Positions 18,929 through 28,464 of a stretch of DNA of 64,000 bases are shown here, piece after piece. Under the pieces are notes generated by a model, which worked only from the letters and a program-made list of their open reading frames with translations, searched no databases and was not told where the DNA came from. Numbering within the stretch: the stretch's first letter is position 1; every line of letters begins with the position of its first letter. The position numbers were made by a program, and so were the translations under genes. This DNA comes from Ancylobacter oerskovii (GTDB lineage Bacteria > Pseudomonadota > Alphaproteobacteria > Rhizobiales > Xanthobacteraceae). The DNA lies in assembly GCF_018390555.1 (NCBI RefSeq), contig NZ_JAHBGB010000002.1, forward strand, positions 124,001 through 188,000, written 5' to 3'.

Positions 18929-19746
18929 GCCCGCTCCCTCACGCTGTGGCGCAGATAGAGCACGGCGACGCCGGCGCTCAGCACCAGCGAGACGAGGCCC
19001 AGCGCGTTGGCGACGCCGTAGTCGCCATAGGCGTTGATGCGGAAGGCGATGTCGGCGGTGATCATCGTCGGCGACTGGGCGTTGATCATCAGCGGCACCG
19101 AGAGCACCGACATCATGGTGACGAAGGAGAGCACCAGCGCCACCATCAGCGTGCCCGCCACCTGCGGCACCAGGATCTCCACGAGGATGCGCACCCTCGA
19201 GGCGCCGAGATTGCGCGCCGCCTCGAGGGTGCCTCGGTCGACCGAGGCCATGGCGCCGGCCACCAGCAGCGCCACGAAGGGCGTCTGCTTCCACACGAAG
19301 GCGATGACGATACCGCGCCAGTCGAGGAAGCTCGCCGCCTGCAAGGGATCGATCAGCCCGGCCCCGATGAGCACATTGTTCATCAGCCCGTTCTTGGCGA
19401 GGAAGGTGCGCAGCACCTGCCCGACCACGATGAAGGGAATGAACATCGGCCAGCGATACAGCCAGCGCAGCAGGGCGACCGCGCGCGGATTCTCGCCCAG
19501 CGTCAGATAGCCGCCGATGGCGATGGCAAGGGCGCCGATGATCGCCGTCGACAGGGCGACGATGACCAGCGTGAAGACGATGTCGAGGGTGTAGAGCTCG
19601 AAGGTCTTGACGAAATTGCCGAAGCCGAACCCGCCGCCAACCTCGAAGGCGCCCGCCACCGAGGCGGCGAGCGGCACGACGAACAGCAGGAGGATCACCG
19701 CAAGCGCGGGCAGGACGAGGATCAGTCCCAGAAAGGGGAGAGGCAT
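18925..19746 (-). CDS. ABC transporter permease (PotB-like half)
   Basis: A 273-residue inner-membrane permease starting MPLPFLGLILVLPAL, with six predicted helices and an EAA loop at LEAARNLGASRVRILVEILVPQVAG. It is separated from the binding-protein gene by 136 bases containing a palindromic element, and it overlaps the second permease. The gap with the repeat may let binding protein accumulate in excess over the permeases, as seen in many importers; that role is inferred. Confidence 0.93.
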   Translation of the reverse strand: MPLPFLGLILVLPALAVILLLFVVPLAASVAGAFEVGGGFGFGNFVKTFELYTLDIVFTLVIVALSTAIIGALAIAIGGYLTLGENPRAVALLRWLYRWPMFIPFIVVGQVLRTFLAKNGLMNNVLIGAGLIDPLQAASFLDWRGIVIAFVWKQTPFVALLVAGAMASVDRGTLEAARNLGASRVRILVEILVPQVAGTLMVALVLSFVTMMSVLSVPLMINAQSPTMITADIAFRINAYGDYGVANALGLVSLVLSAGVAVLYLRHSVRERA

Positions 19747-19777
19747 TGCGTGTCTTCGCGAGTACGGCGCTTGAGGT

Positions 19778-19869
19778 CGTCATGGCCGGGCTTGGCCCGG
19801 CCATCCACGCCTTTCACGATCGGCATCCGGTCGAAGGCGTGGATCCCCGGGCCGAGCCCGGGGATGACG
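19778..19869. repeat. Palindromic intergenic element inside the ABC operon
   Basis: The 92-base element begins CGTCATGGCCGGGCTTGGCC and ends with CCCCGGGGATGACG. It contains three nested dyads: the outer CGTCAT/ATGACG ends, the GGCCGGGC..GCCCGGCC hairpin, and a GCGTGGATCCCCGGG..CCCGGGGAT hairpin whose GGCGTGGAT pairs with ATCCACGCC on the left side. Such elements are dispersed in intergenic DNA of Hyphomicrobiales. It lies between binding-protein and permease genes, where it could stabilise the upstream part of the mRNA. Confidence 0.75.
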
Positions 19870-19882
19870 GCGGCTCCGGCGC

Positions 19883-21034
19883 TCAGTTGGTCGCCTGGCG
19901 CTCGAAGGCTTCGAGGATCGCGCTGTTATAGGGAGCAATGGGGAACGGCTTGCCGTTCTTTGCGAGGTCCTCCGGGGTGATGTCGATGAACAGCTTGTCC
20001 CAGGTCGCCTTGTCGAGCTCGGGCTGGACGTACTGGGCGTCAATGCCCGGATACCAGTTGAAGCGCTTCACAATGCCCTCGGCCTGCACCTTCGGGCTGG
20101 TGGCGAGCGCGACAAACTTCTCGGCGAGTTCCTTGTTCGCGCTCTTGGCCGGAATGACATAGTGCATCGGCTGGCCGGGCATGCCCGGCGCCGGCAGCAC
20201 CAGCTTGAAATCCGGCGGCAGCTGGCCGTTGGCCTGCCAGGAATAGAACATGTCGACCCACACCGGCCCCATGGCGATCTCGCCGCGCGAGAGCAGGTCG
20301 AGCGTGCCGGCATTGCCCGGCGTCAGGGTCGCGTTCCTGGTGAAGTCGCGCAGCGAGGCGAAGGCGGCGTCCCACTTCTTGGTCTCGGTCTCCTCGAAGG
20401 GACCGTTCATCAGCTTGCCCGCGTCGCCGCCGCCGAAAGCATAGATCCAGCCCATCACGAAGCTGACGCCGGAGGCGCCGCCCTTGATGCCGTTATAGCC
20501 GAACTGCTTGGGATGGGCTTGGGCCCATTCCGCCAGCTCGGCGTAGCTCTTCGGTGGGTTCGGCACCAGCGCCGGGTTGTAGGCAATGGCGGTCTGGCTG
20601 TTGAACATCGGCATGACATAGCCGGTGACCTTGGTGCCGAGCGCCATGTCGGCATTGGCGCGGCTCACCAGCTTGCCGGTGTCGATCCTGTCGCGATAGG
20701 CCTCGAGATAGGCGCCCTTGATCATCGGGCCGACGAACTTCTCGTGCACCACCGCGACATCGGTGTCCCAGGTGTTGCTGCCCGCCTGCTTCTGCGCCTC
20801 GAAGCGCTCGACGATCTTCTGCGAACCGGCATCGCCCGGGCCGGTGCCGACCACGCGCACCGTGTTGCCGGGATACTGCTTCTCGAACAGCGGCGCGAGG
20901 TACTGGTTGACGTAGTCGACCATGTTCTGGTCGCCGGCGGTGATGACGGTCAGCTCGGCGGCACCGGCCGGCGCGGCGTAAAGGCCGAGCGCCAGCGCCG
21001 AGGCGACGAGCGCAGGCTTGAGGAGGCTCTGCAT
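19883..21034 (-). CDS. ABC transporter substrate-binding protein (family 1)
   Basis: A 383-residue periplasmic binding protein with a clear Sec signal peptide (MQSLLKPALVASALALGLYAAPAGAAEL, cleavage near residue 25). The mature part starts with the LTVITAGDQNMVDYV pattern of the spermidine/iron/phosphonate class. GGAG lies upstream of the ATG at 21034; an in-frame ATG at 21049 lacks a good site. It sits second in the operon after the ATPase. The ligand is not readable from the sequence; co-transcribed phosphodiesterase and phosphatase genes suggest a phosphorylated organic compound. Confidence 0.92.
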   Translation of the reverse strand: MQSLLKPALVASALALGLYAAPAGAAELTVITAGDQNMVDYVNQYLAPLFEKQYPGNTVRVVGTGPGDAGSQKIVERFEAQKQAGSNTWDTDVAVVHEKFVGPMIKGAYLEAYRDRIDTGKLVSRANADMALGTKVTGYVMPMFNSQTAIAYNPALVPNPPKSYAELAEWAQAHPKQFGYNGIKGGASGVSFVMGWIYAFGGGDAGKLMNGPFEETETKKWDAAFASLRDFTRNATLTPGNAGTLDLLSRGEIAMGPVWVDMFYSWQANGQLPPDFKLVLPAPGMPGQPMHYVIPAKSANKELAEKFVALATSPKVQAEGIVKRFNWYPGIDAQYVQPELDKATWDKLFIDITPEDLAKNGKPFPIAPYNSAILEAFERQATN

Positions 21035-21054
21035 GGATGGGGTCTCCATTGGGA

Positions 21055-22227
21055 TCAGGACGCAGCGAGGACGCGCTCCGCGGCCATCCGCGGGGCAAGA
21101 TCGGCCGGCGGCGACAGCGGCGCGCGCGCTGGCGCGGCTGCCGCGGCGGGCAGGTTGAACAGGAACAGCCTGTCGGCCGGAATCCGCAGCCGCACCGTGG
21201 CCCCGGCGGCGAAAGGATGCGGCGCGTCGGCGAACAGCACCTCGTTGCCGATCCGAACCGAATGGCGCCACGCACCGCCGAGATAGCTCGCCGCCTCGAC
21301 GTTGCCGGCCAGTTCCAACGCGGCCGTCGTCTGGTCGGCGATGACATAAGAGGGAAGGATTTCCGCCGCCTCGGAGCGGAACCGCGCTTCCAGCCGGCCG
21401 CTCGCCAAGGCCCGGCCGGCGCGCGCCACCGCGACCGTGGCGTTATGCGACCCGGCCGCGACATGCACCGTGCCGCCACTGACGAGCCCATCGAGCGTCA
21501 GCGCGTTCTCCGCGCCCATGAAGGCCGCGACGAAAGGACTGGCCGGCCGGTTATAGACCTCCTCCGGCGCGCCCTGTTGCGCGATGCGTCCGGCATCCAT
21601 GATGACGACGCGATCGGCCATCGCCATGGCCTCCTCGCGATCATGGGTGACGATGATGGCGGTGATGCCGAGCCGCTTCTGCAACGCGCCGATCTCGTGG
21701 CGCACCTTCAGCCGGATGCGGGCATCGAGATTGGAGAGCGGCTCGTCGAGCAGCAGGATCTGCGGATCGACCGCCAGCGCCCTGCCCAGCGCCACGCGCT
21801 GGCGCTGGCCGCCGGAGAGCGCCGCCGGCTTGCGTGCGCCGAGCCCTTCGAGCCCCAGCAAGGCTTCGATTTCCGCGACGCGACGGTCGATCGAGGCTCG
21901 CGGCAGCCCCTTCAGCTTCAGGCCGTAGCCGATGTTCCGCGCCACCGTCATATGCGGCCACAGCGCATAGGACTGGAACACCAGCGCCATGCCGCGCCGG
22001 TCCGGCGGCTGATGCGTCACGTCACGTCCTTCGACCGCGACCACGCCGGCGGAGGGAGCGACAAAGCCGGCAATGGTCCGAAGCAGCGTAGTCTTGCCGC
22101 AACCGGAAGCTCCCAGCAGCGCCACGAATTCGCCCTTGCCGATCGTCAGGTCGAGTCCTTCCAGGACGCGGGTCGCGCCATAGCCGACCGACAGGCCGGC
22201 GATGCGGAGGAAGGTATCGTCGTTCAT
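21055..22227 (-). CDS. ABC transporter ATP-binding protein (PotA/FbpC type)
   Basis: A 390-residue ATPase from the ATG at 22227. Walker A is GASGCGKTT (about 38-46), the signature is LSGGQRQRVALGRAL, Walker B is ILLLDEPLSNLD and the switch histidine is in VTHD. A C-terminal TOBE-like domain of about 130 residues is present, as in spermidine, iron and phosphonate importers. It is the first gene of the seven-gene operon, with the palindrome TTGCACAGCTGTGCAA only 10 bases before its start codon. Confidence 0.95.
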   Translation of the reverse strand: MNDDTFLRIAGLSVGYGATRVLEGLDLTIGKGEFVALLGASGCGKTTLLRTIAGFVAPSAGVVAVEGRDVTHQPPDRRGMALVFQSYALWPHMTVARNIGYGLKLKGLPRASIDRRVAEIEALLGLEGLGARKPAALSGGQRQRVALGRALAVDPQILLLDEPLSNLDARIRLKVRHEIGALQKRLGITAIIVTHDREEAMAMADRVVIMDAGRIAQQGAPEEVYNRPASPFVAAFMGAENALTLDGLVSGGTVHVAAGSHNATVAVARAGRALASGRLEARFRSEAAEILPSYVIADQTTAALELAGNVEAASYLGGAWRHSVRIGNEVLFADAPHPFAAGATVRLRIPADRLFLFNLPAAAAAPARAPLSPPADLAPRMAAERVLAAS

Positions 22228-22236
22228 CCCGGCCCC

Positions 22237-22252
22237 TTGCACAGCTGTGCAA
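22237..22252. promoter_or_regulatory. Perfect 16-bp palindrome, candidate LacI-family operator
   Basis: TTGCACAGCTGTGCAA is identical to its reverse complement. It begins 10 bases upstream of the ATPase start codon, at the head of the operon that encodes a LacI-family regulator. Length, symmetry and position fit a LacI-family operator blocking transcription or overlapping the leader. Confidence 0.6.
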
Positions 22253-22525
22253 CATTGGGCGCGTCACAAGCGCCTCCGGCTCGGGACTAATTGCTTTTCA
22301 TTGCAGCCGGATGACGGCCTCCTCTCGAGGGGCCTCCGGCGTCGCGAAACATGGGATGACCAGTTGCGCCTGCGGTCGACGCCGGCAAGCAGGCTCCTCG
22401 TACAGGAGGAGCATCGAGGAGCAAGACCGCTCCCCGGCGATCGCCACCGCGATCACCGGGGCGCCATCAGGCCTGCGTCGTCGGAAAGGGCTTCGCGAGA
22501 AGATACGCGATCGGTGCGACCGCGT

Positions 22526-22717
22526 TCACGCCTCGGCGGGTTTCGACAGGTCGACCACCGTTGCGCCGGGCGTGTTCTTCTTGATCGATTCGATGGCGCT
22601 CAACGCCGAGGCCTTGGCCTTGTAGCCCTCGGAAGTGAACATGCTCTCGCCGTTGGAAGCCTTGAAGCGAAAACGAAATTCGCCGGCTTTGTCCTTGTAG
22701 ACCTCAAACTTGTACAT
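22526..22717 (-). CDS. DUF1508 (YegP-like) small protein
   Basis: A 63-residue protein made of a single DUF1508 unit: MYKFEVYKDKAGEFRFRFKA, then NGE, then SEGYKAKASALSAIESIKKN. E. coli YegP has two such units in tandem; this one has one. The ATG at 22717 has GAGG six bases before it; an ATG at 22732 has no ribosome binding site. The family is widespread, and its biochemical role is not established. It lies upstream of no operon partner. Confidence 0.85.
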   Translation of the reverse strand: MYKFEVYKDKAGEFRFRFKASNGESMFTSEGYKAKASALSAIESIKKNTPGATVVDLSKPAEA

Positions 22718-22791
22718 TTCCTGCCTCGTCATTTTTTGACGTTAGGCGGACATGTCAGCATGAATTGACGGCTTTGGGTAGCCGGAGAGGG

Positions 22792-24597
<1,806 letters not shown>

Positions 24598-24700
24598 GGC
24601 GCGCGGGATAGCATTGCCGATGCGCGCTCACAAGCGTGGCAACGCCTTGCCCGTGGGCACATGATCGACCACATTCGCCGCTCCATGCCAAGGAGCCGTC

Positions 24701-25336
24701 ATGCCCGAACTCAAGATCGCCGTCGTCCCGGTCACGCCCTACCAGCAGAACTGCTCGATCGTCTGGGACGAGAAGACCAAGCGCGGCGCCGTCGTCGACC
24801 CGGGCGGGGACCTGCCGCGCATCCTGGCGGCGCTGGAAGAACTCGAGGTGACGCCGGAGAAGATCGTGCTGACCCACGGCCATATCGACCATGCCGCCGG
24901 TGCCGCCGATCTCGCGGAGCAGCTGAAGGTGCCGGTGGAAGGCCCGCATATCGGCGACAAGTTCCTGCTGGACGACCTGCCGGTTGCTGGCGAGCGCACC
25001 GGCATTCCCGGCAAGGTAGTGACGCCGGAGCGCTGGCTCGAGGAAGGCGACAGCGTCGATATCGGCGGCATCCCCTTCGAGGTGTTGCATGTCCCCGGCC
25101 ACACCCCCGGCCATATCGTGCTGGTGAGCCGCGACAACGCCTTCGCCCTTGTCGGCGACACGCTGTTCCAGCGCTCGGTCGGACGCACCGACTTTCCTTA
25201 TGGAAACCATGACCAGCTGATCGCCGGCATCAAGACGAAGCTGCTGCCGCTGGGAGATTCCGTCACCATCCTGCCCGGCCATGGCAGCGCCTCGACCATC
25301 GGCACGGAAAAGCGGACCAATCCCTTCATTCGCTGA
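24701..25336 (+). CDS. MBL-fold metallohydrolase (YcbL/glyoxalase II-like)
   Basis: A 211-residue hydrolase with an intact dinuclear zinc signature: THGHIDHAAG (about 65-74), then H in VPGHTPGH, D in LVGDTLF and H in LPGHGS. The short length and absence of the C-terminal substrate domain match the YcbL branch of the glyoxalase II family, which hydrolyses glutathione thioesters weakly or acts on unknown thioesters. The start at 24701 follows AAGGAGCCGTC. It is cytoplasmic; no signal peptide is present. Confidence 0.9.
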   Translation: MPELKIAVVPVTPYQQNCSIVWDEKTKRGAVVDPGGDLPRILAALEELEVTPEKIVLTHGHIDHAAGAADLAEQLKVPVEGPHIGDKFLLDDLPVAGERTGIPGKVVTPERWLEEGDSVDIGGIPFEVLHVPGHTPGHIVLVSRDNAFALVGDTLFQRSVGRTDFPYGNHDQLIAGIKTKLLPLGDSVTILPGHGSASTIGTEKRTNPFIR

Positions 25337-25426
25337 CGTCCGGCAGGGTTGAACGGAACGTTACTCGCGCGGCGGCGCAGCACGGCCAATCATGACGAAA
25401 CGCCTCACCGCCGGGGAGCTTCGCAC

Positions 25427-26284
25427 ATGCCGCCGTCGCCGCGCCTGCGCCATCTCTGCTTCGCCCTCGCCGCCATCGGCCTTGCCTTTGCCGCCACGCC
25501 GGCCGCCGCCCAGGCCGATCGCTGCCCGAAGCTCGTGGCACAGGCACCGGCGCGGATCATCCCGGCCGCCTTCCGGCCCGACGTTCCCGGACAGAGCCCG
25601 CTGTTCCCGCTGGTTGCCGGCGTGCCGAAGGAAGTGACGCTGAACTATATCGGTCACTCGACCTTCCTGATCGAGACCGCCGGTGGCGTCACCGTCGCGA
25701 CCGACTACAACGACTATGTCCGCCCCGACGTCGTTCCCCGCGTCGCCACCATGAACCGGGCGCACAGCACCCACTACTCCCTCAGCCCCGATCCCGGCAT
25801 CGAGCATGTGCTGAAGGGCTGGAGCGACACGCCCGGGCAACCGGTCCGCCACGATCTCGAGGTTGGGGATCTCTGGATCGGCAATCTCCCCACCAACACC
25901 CGCGATTGGGAAGGCGGAACGGTCCGCAACGGCAACTCCATCTTCGTGTTCCGCGCCGCCGACCTGTGCATCGCCCATCTCGGGCATCTGCACCACCTTC
26001 TCACCGAAGACGACGTCGCCGCACTCGGGCGCATCGACATCGTGCTCGCGCCGGTGGACGGCAGCTATACGCTGGACGTCGACGGCATGATCGAGGTGCT
26101 GAAGGCGCTGGAATCGCCGCTGGTCATCCCGATGCACTATTTCAACGAAGCCACGCTGAACGCCTTCCTGAACCGGCTCGGCGCGCGGGAATTCGCCGTC
26201 ATGCGCGACACGGATCCGACCCTCGTGGTCTCGCGCGAAAGCCTGCCGGGCAAGCCGACGGTTATCGTGCTGCCTCAGCGCTGA
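25427..26284 (+). CDS. Exported MBL-fold protein with altered metal motif
   Basis: A 285-residue protein with a signal peptide (LRHLCFALAAIGLAFAATPAAAQA, residues about 6-29). The fold is recognised from IGHSTFLIETAGGVTVATDYN, HLGHLHHLL and PMHYFN, in the order typical of UlaG-like metallo-beta-lactamase-fold proteins. The usual H-x-H-x-D-H is replaced by AHSTHYS, so the second metal site is probably changed. GGGGAG before the ATG at 25427 sets the start; an upstream GTG-type extension has no signal peptide at its end. Its stop lies 23 bases inside the convergent GGDEF-EAL gene. The substrate is unknown. Confidence 0.8.
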   Translation: MPPSPRLRHLCFALAAIGLAFAATPAAAQADRCPKLVAQAPARIIPAAFRPDVPGQSPLFPLVAGVPKEVTLNYIGHSTFLIETAGGVTVATDYNDYVRPDVVPRVATMNRAHSTHYSLSPDPGIEHVLKGWSDTPGQPVRHDLEVGDLWIGNLPTNTRDWEGGTVRNGNSIFVFRAADLCIAHLGHLHHLLTEDDVAALGRIDIVLAPVDGSYTLDVDGMIEVLKALESPLVIPMHYFNEATLNAFLNRLGAREFAVMRDTDPTLVVSRESLPGKPTVIVLPQR

Positions 26285-28292
26285 AATTCGGCATGGCGCC
26301 CGGCTTGTGCCGCGCCAGCCAGTCCGTCGCCGTCTCGGCCGTCATCGGGCGGCCGAAAAGATATCCCTGCCCGCACTCGCAGCCGAGTTCCCGCACGGCC
26401 GTCGCCTGCTCCTCGGTCTCGATGCCCTCGGCGAGGACCCGCATGCCGAGATCCCGTCCCAAGGCGGCGACGGCCCGCACCAAGGCGCGATCGATGACGG
26501 AATCGGCCATCTCGACGATGAAGGACCGGTCGAGCTTGATGGTATCCACCGGCAGCCGATGCAGGTGCATCAACGATGCGTGCCCGGTGCCGAAATCGTC
26601 AAGGGCGATAGAGAAACCCTGGCGGCGCAATTCCAGCAGGACCTCGACGACCTCCTCCCCCCTTGTCCCGAACGCGACGGTTTCCGAGACCTCGAACTCG
26701 ATCTGCGCGGGCTCGACCCCGGCCTCGACGATAGCTTCGGTCAGGCCGGCAATATTGGCGCCGAGCTGGAAATCGTTTCGCGACAGGTTGATGGCGATGC
26801 GGCCGGGACGGAGCCCGACCTCCCGCCAGATGCCGATCTGCCGGCACACCTGCTGGACGACGAACTCGCCGATCGGAACCATGAGGCCGATGCTTTCCGC
26901 CTCGGTGAGAAAGCTGCCCGGCAGCAGCAGGCCGCGGGTCGGGTGGCGCCAGCGCAGCAAGGCCTCGAAGCCGAACGGGCGTCGATCGGCCATGGTGACC
27001 AGCGGCTGGTAATGCACCTCGAAGGCGCCGGAGGTCAGCGAGACGCGCAGGTCCTCGATGCACCTGTAGCGCTCATCGGCCGCCTGGCGCATGGCGAGAT
27101 CGAAGAGCTGAACGCGATGACCACCTTCCGCCTTGGCGGCGTACAGGGCGAGATCGGCGTTGCGTTGCAGGACATCGGGACTGCCGCCGTCATAGGGCCA
27201 CCGGGCGGCCCCCAGGCTGGCCGTGACGATCAGCCTCGCCGCCGTGAGCGGATCCTCGATGACCGCCGACAATTCCCGGCTTATGCGGTCGGCGCGCTCC
27301 TTCAGTTCCTCCGACGCGGCAACGCCCGGCAGGATCATGGCGAACTCGTCGCCGCCCAGCCGGGCACCGACATCCAGAGGTCCGGCGGCCGCCAGCAGCC
27401 GCTTGCCGATTTCGAGCAGCACCCTGTCGCCGACGGCGTGCCCGTAGCTGTCGTTGATCTCCTTGAATCCGTTCAGGTCGATGACCAGGAGACTGCCGCT
27501 CGAGCCCGTTTCGGCCATCGCATGACCGAGGCGCTCGACGAAGCGGCGACGATTGGCGAGACCCGTCACCACATCATAGCCCGCGTAGAACTCGGCGCGG
27601 CTCGTCGCCTCCACGCGATCCGTCACATCGCGCTGATTGACCAGCACGGAGAGGTGGCCCGTCACCGGATCCGCGGTGGTGCGGGCATCGATGCCGTACC
27701 AGCGCTTGCCCTTCGCGGTGTTCAGGATGAAATCGCCCGAGACGGTCCGTCCCATGAAGGCATCGGGCCGGTCGGGGTCGCGGGCGACGACCGCCTGCCA
27801 CATCTGCATCCCTTCCGCCGGCCGCGCGAACATCGAGGCGAAGCCGCATCGCTCCCCGGGAAAGCAGGCTTCGGCGGCAGGGTTCCGGTAGGAACTCCAG
27901 CCCTCCTCGTCGAACAGCAGCACATTCACCAGCGTATGACGCAGCGCTTCCCCGGCGCGTAATTCGTCGGTCGAACGTTCATAATGTTCGACCTCCATCA
28001 GCAGGCCGACATTGCCGTTGTCCAGCCTCACGCCGCTCATCAGAGCATCGACGGTGAAAGGGCGATGCCGGGGATAGAAGGTCCAGCGCTCCGCAACGAC
28101 CTCGCCTGCGGATACCCGCTCGATCAGCCGGCCCAGGCGCTGGCGCATGGCGTCGGAATGAGGCGTGAAGTCGCGCGCGTAGAATTCGTCTTCCTGCCCC
28201 GGCTGGACGCCCCATAGCCACAGCGCGGACGCATTGGCGAAATGCTTTCGCATCCGCCCGGTGTCAAGAATCCACACCGGGCGCCGGAGCAT
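26262..28292 (-). CDS. PAS-GGDEF-EAL cyclic-di-GMP protein
   Basis: A 676-residue bifunctional-type protein. The N-terminus carries one or two PAS-like sensor modules (PVWILDTGRMRKHFANASALWLW at the start; FDEEGWSSYRNPAAEACF further on). The GGDEF active site is intact at 313-317, so synthesis of c-di-GMP is possible. The EAL domain starts near 430 with EAL at 443-445 and keeps NLSRNDF, the FEVSET glutamate, DDFGTG, KLDRSFI and AEGIET, so hydrolysis is also possible. No membrane segment is seen; it should be cytoplasmic. The ATG at 28292 has a GGAG/AAGGG site; 28355 is an alternative. Confidence 0.92.
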   Translation of the reverse strand: MLRRPVWILDTGRMRKHFANASALWLWGVQPGQEDEFYARDFTPHSDAMRQRLGRLIERVSAGEVVAERWTFYPRHRPFTVDALMSGVRLDNGNVGLLMEVEHYERSTDELRAGEALRHTLVNVLLFDEEGWSSYRNPAAEACFPGERCGFASMFARPAEGMQMWQAVVARDPDRPDAFMGRTVSGDFILNTAKGKRWYGIDARTTADPVTGHLSVLVNQRDVTDRVEATSRAEFYAGYDVVTGLANRRRFVERLGHAMAETGSSGSLLVIDLNGFKEINDSYGHAVGDRVLLEIGKRLLAAAGPLDVGARLGGDEFAMILPGVAASEELKERADRISRELSAVIEDPLTAARLIVTASLGAARWPYDGGSPDVLQRNADLALYAAKAEGGHRVQLFDLAMRQAADERYRCIEDLRVSLTSGAFEVHYQPLVTMADRRPFGFEALLRWRHPTRGLLLPGSFLTEAESIGLMVPIGEFVVQQVCRQIGIWREVGLRPGRIAINLSRNDFQLGANIAGLTEAIVEAGVEPAQIEFEVSETVAFGTRGEEVVEVLLELRRQGFSIALDDFGTGHASLMHLHRLPVDTIKLDRSFIVEMADSVIDRALVRAVAALGRDLGMRVLAEGIETEEQATAVRELGCECGQGYLFGRPMTAETATDWLARHKPGAMPNFSAEAAR

Positions 28293-28464
28293 CTCCAGCC
28301 CTTCCGTCCGACACCGCGGAAGGGTTCGTTCAGACAGATTGTCCGTCCTCGCCATACGCGCCGCCGATACGGCATGCCCCCGCCGGGATTCCAATGAATG
28401 GAAAATACGAGCAATTTTTCACGGCAGCAACGGCAGCGTCGGAGCCGTGCGAAGCGCGCGGGGC

